Below, piece by piece: positions 14,282-15,699 of a stretch of 15,699 nucleotides of DNA (positions are counted from its first letter, which is position 1; the number at the start of each line of letters is the position of its first letter). Made by a program: the position numbers and the translations under genes. Origin of the DNA: Anaerolineaceae bacterium. GTDB taxonomy: Bacteria > Chloroflexota > Anaerolineae > Anaerolineales > Anaerolineaceae. The DNA is taken from the NCBI GenBank assembly GCA_003524305.1, contig DQHW01000044.1, positions 1-15,699 of the forward strand, written 5' to 3'. Below the pieces are notes generated by a model, which searched no databases, was not told the DNA's origin, and worked only from the letters and a program-made list of their open reading frames with translations.

Positions 14282-14322
14282 GAGATAGCATTTAACCAAA
14301 ATGCAAAGGAGTGAGTCAACTA

Positions 14323-14331
14323 TGTTAAAAT
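14323..14331 (+). promoter_or_regulatory. extended -10 promoter of hisS
   Basis: TGTTAAAAT matches an extended -10 (TGn plus TAAAAT). There is no good -35 at 17 bases, as often seen with extended -10 promoters. Transcription would start near 14338, about 27 bases before the hisS ATG, and GAAGGA (14353-14358) serves as the ribosome-binding site. A TTGACA at 14275 with CAAAAT 16 bases later is an alternative. Confidence 0.4.
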
Positions 14332-14364
14332 CAGTCATCAAATGAACGAAATGAAGGATTTGCC

Positions 14365-15633
14365 ATGAAAACGATGATTCAGGCTGTAAAAGGTACCAGG
14401 GAGTTTTATCCCAGGCAGATGGAATTGAGACGCTGGTTGTATGCCAGGATTGAAGCCGTTGCCGCTCAATTTGGATACGAAGAATGGGATGGACCTTTTC
14501 TTGAAAAAATTGATTTATACGCCGCCAAATCCGGCGAGGAACTTGTCAAAGAACAATCATTTGTGTTTCCTGACCGGGGCGGTGACTTGATTACCTTAAG
14601 ACCAGAATTGACACCCTCCCTTGCACGTATGGTCGCGCAAAAACAAAATGAACTGATTTATCCGCTGCGTTGGTGGTCTTTTGGCCCTTTCTGGCGTTAC
14701 GAGCGTCCGCAAAAAGGCCGCTCCCGTGAGTTCTTCCAATGGAATATAGACATGATTGGTGTCGAATCTGCCGAGGCTGATGCTGAATTGGTGGGCATTT
14801 GTGTGGAATTCCTCAAATCGGTGGATGTTACTCCTGACCAGGTAAAGGTATTGGTTAATCACCGAGAATTGATTGATACAGAACTTGGCAAGCTGGGTAT
14901 TGAAAGTGAATTGAAGAAAGCGGTTTTCAAGCTGATAGACCGTATTGACAAGCTGCCATATGATACGTGGGAAGCTACTGCCCTGGAAGCTGGATTGACC
15001 CAAAAGCAGGTTGAAGGCGTGGTCAGACTGCTGGCAAACAAAGACCTCTGGCGTGAATCAGCATACCTCTGCAAGGTTTTCTCGATCCTTGAAAAAATGG
15101 GCGTCTCAGATTATGTCGTGTATGACCCCAAAATCATCCGCGGATTGGATTATTACACCGGACTGGTGTTTGAAGCCTGGGATGTTGGTGGCGACGGACG
15201 TTCTGTTCTGGGCGGAGGTCATTATTCCAACCTGATAGGTGATGTCGGCGGATCTCCATTAGGAGGTGTTGGTTTCGCCATGGGCGATATGATGATGACC
15301 GTGATTCTTGAAAAATACGGCTTGCTGCCAAAATTCGGAGCATTTGAAAAAACAGCTTTCGTGACTGTGTTTGATGAAGCACTCATGCTTAGTTCGGTAG
15401 GTTTTGCCTCAGATTTACGTTCAAATGGCGTAAAAACGATTTGCTACCCTGAGATTTCAAAATTGCAGAAGCAGTTCAAATATGCTGACCGGCTGGGTAT
15501 TGAACTTGCAGTAGTGATCGGCCCGGATGAAGATGCCGAAGGTAAAGTGACATTAAAAGACCTTAAAAGCGGTTCACAAGAAACCCTCAAACGTGATGAC
15601 GCATTAGCAAAGATCAAGCAAATGCTTGTCTAA
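14365..15633 (+). CDS. hisS: Histidyl-tRNA synthetase
   Basis: 422 residues, the normal bacterial HisRS length. The class II synthetase charges tRNA-His. Visible signatures: VKGTREFYP at the start, TLRPELTPSLARM (about 78-89), motif 2 with FWRYERPQKGRSREFFQ (109-125), the HisRS-specific RGLDYYTGLVFE (259-270) and the C-terminal anticodon-binding domain with YPEISKLQKQFKYADRLGI and an LKDL-x2-G-x-QE ending. The usual motif 3 arginine (GFAxGxER) is replaced: the sequence reads GVGFAMGDMMMT at 301-312. The presence of HisRS-specific motifs and the anticodon domain argues against the HisZ paralogue. It is divergent from the hydrogenase locus and unrelated to it. A tRNA-His-like gene follows 33 bases after the stop. 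Confidence 0.94.
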   Translation: MKTMIQAVKGTREFYPRQMELRRWLYARIEAVAAQFGYEEWDGPFLEKIDLYAAKSGEELVKEQSFVFPDRGGDLITLRPELTPSLARMVAQKQNELIYPLRWWSFGPFWRYERPQKGRSREFFQWNIDMIGVESAEADAELVGICVEFLKSVDVTPDQVKVLVNHRELIDTELGKLGIESELKKAVFKLIDRIDKLPYDTWEATALEAGLTQKQVEGVVRLLANKDLWRESAYLCKVFSILEKMGVSDYVVYDPKIIRGLDYYTGLVFEAWDVGGDGRSVLGGGHYSNLIGDVGGSPLGGVGFAMGDMMMTVILEKYGLLPKFGAFEKTAFVTVFDEALMLSSVGFASDLRSNGVKTICYPEISKLQKQFKYADRLGIELAVVIGPDEDAEGKVTLKDLKSGSQETLKRDDALAKIKQMLV

Positions 15634-15654
15634 CCCTTCAGCCTGTGATAAAAT
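15626..15654 (+). promoter_or_regulatory. predicted promoter of the tRNA gene, overlapping the end of hisS
   Basis: TTGTCT (15626-15631), a 17-base spacer, TAAAAT (15649-15654) preceded by TGA, i.e. an extended -10. The predicted start near 15661 is about six bases before the tRNA 5' end. No terminator lies between hisS and the tRNA, so cotranscription is also possible. Confidence 0.5.
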
Positions 15655-15666
15655 CCTGTCGCTCAT

Positions 15667-15699
15667 GGTGGCTATAGCTCAATGGCAGAGCATCGCACT
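15667..15699 (+). tRNA. tRNA-His, 5' part (cut by window end)
   Basis: The sequence GGTGGCTATAGCTC, then a D-loop and GAGC, forms acceptor strand, TA, and a D-stem (GCTC/GAGC). It continues with an anticodon-stem strand TCGCA and the loop bases CT, and ends right before the anticodon. The acceptor strand GGTGGCTA, with an extra 5' G, is the same as in E. coli tRNA-His as I recall it, and the neighbouring gene is hisS. The anticodon itself is outside the window, so identity is inferred. Confidence 0.7.

Noticed and set aside
14275..14302. TTGACA-16-CAAAAT as the main hisS promoter
   Set aside because: It is possible, but the extended -10 TGTTAAAAT lies closer to the start codon and matches better; kept only as an alternative.
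1..15699. CRISPR array, insertion sequence, phage or toxin-antitoxin genes
   Set aside because: No regularly spaced repeats, transposase, integrase or paired small toxin genes were seen; the window is a coherent metabolic locus.

Overview
This window holds most of a [NiFe]-hydrogenase locus on the minus strand. At the right edge a histidyl-tRNA synthetase gene and the start of a probable tRNA-His lie on the plus strand. The gene content (a soluble NAD-linked hydrogenase next to modules typical of electron-bifurcating hydrogenases, no quinone-linked or export-related subunits, moderate G+C) points to a strictly anaerobic, probably fermentative or syntrophic bacterium. The set of neighbours and the HisRS type would fit Chloroflexota (Anaerolineae), but that assignment is an impression and was not tested.

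Reading the minus strand in the direction of transcription (right to left), the locus has four blocks. (1) 14206-11690: a regulatory-looking block of DRTGG-domain protein, CBS-pair plus HATPase protein, second DRTGG-domain protein and PHP phosphoesterase, behind a promoter divergent from hisS. (2) 11466-8166: hydC (NuoE-like), an HATPase protein, hndB and hydB (NuoF-like with a C-terminal 2[4Fe-4S] domain). This is the diaphorase half of a HydABC/HndABCD-type bifurcating hydrogenase, but no [FeFe] catalytic subunit follows it. (3) 8095-1976: a second, complete set hoxE, hoxF, a NuoG/HoxU-like Fe-S subunit, hoxY and hoxH, encoding a group 3d-like bidirectional [NiFe] hydrogenase. It ends in a strong intrinsic terminator. 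(4) 1897-1: hoxW (maturation endopeptidase), a cyclic-nucleotide-binding-fold protein without a DNA-binding domain, hypA and the start of hypB.

The genes would work together as follows. NADH and possibly ferredoxin exchange electrons with the NuoF/NuoE subunits. The electrons pass along the Fe-S chain of the 650-residue subunit to HoxY and then to the Ni-Fe site in HoxH. HypA and HypB deliver nickel and HoxW trims the HoxH C-terminus. The most interesting features are the tandem arrangement of two NuoE/NuoF diaphorase sets with a single [NiFe] catalytic module, and the uncharacterised DRTGG/CBS-HATPase/PHP/HATPase block in front of it. Other points are the loss of all cluster ligands in the N-terminal domain of HoxF, a terminator hairpin between hoxH and hoxW that also moves the hoxW start, and palindromic candidate operators before hydC and before the CNMP-fold gene.

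Non-coding stretches are short. The largest are 11467-11689 (promoter and operators of hydC), 1206-1405 (dyads and a weak promoter) and 14207-14364 (divergent promoters). No insertion sequences, CRISPR arrays or phage genes were seen.
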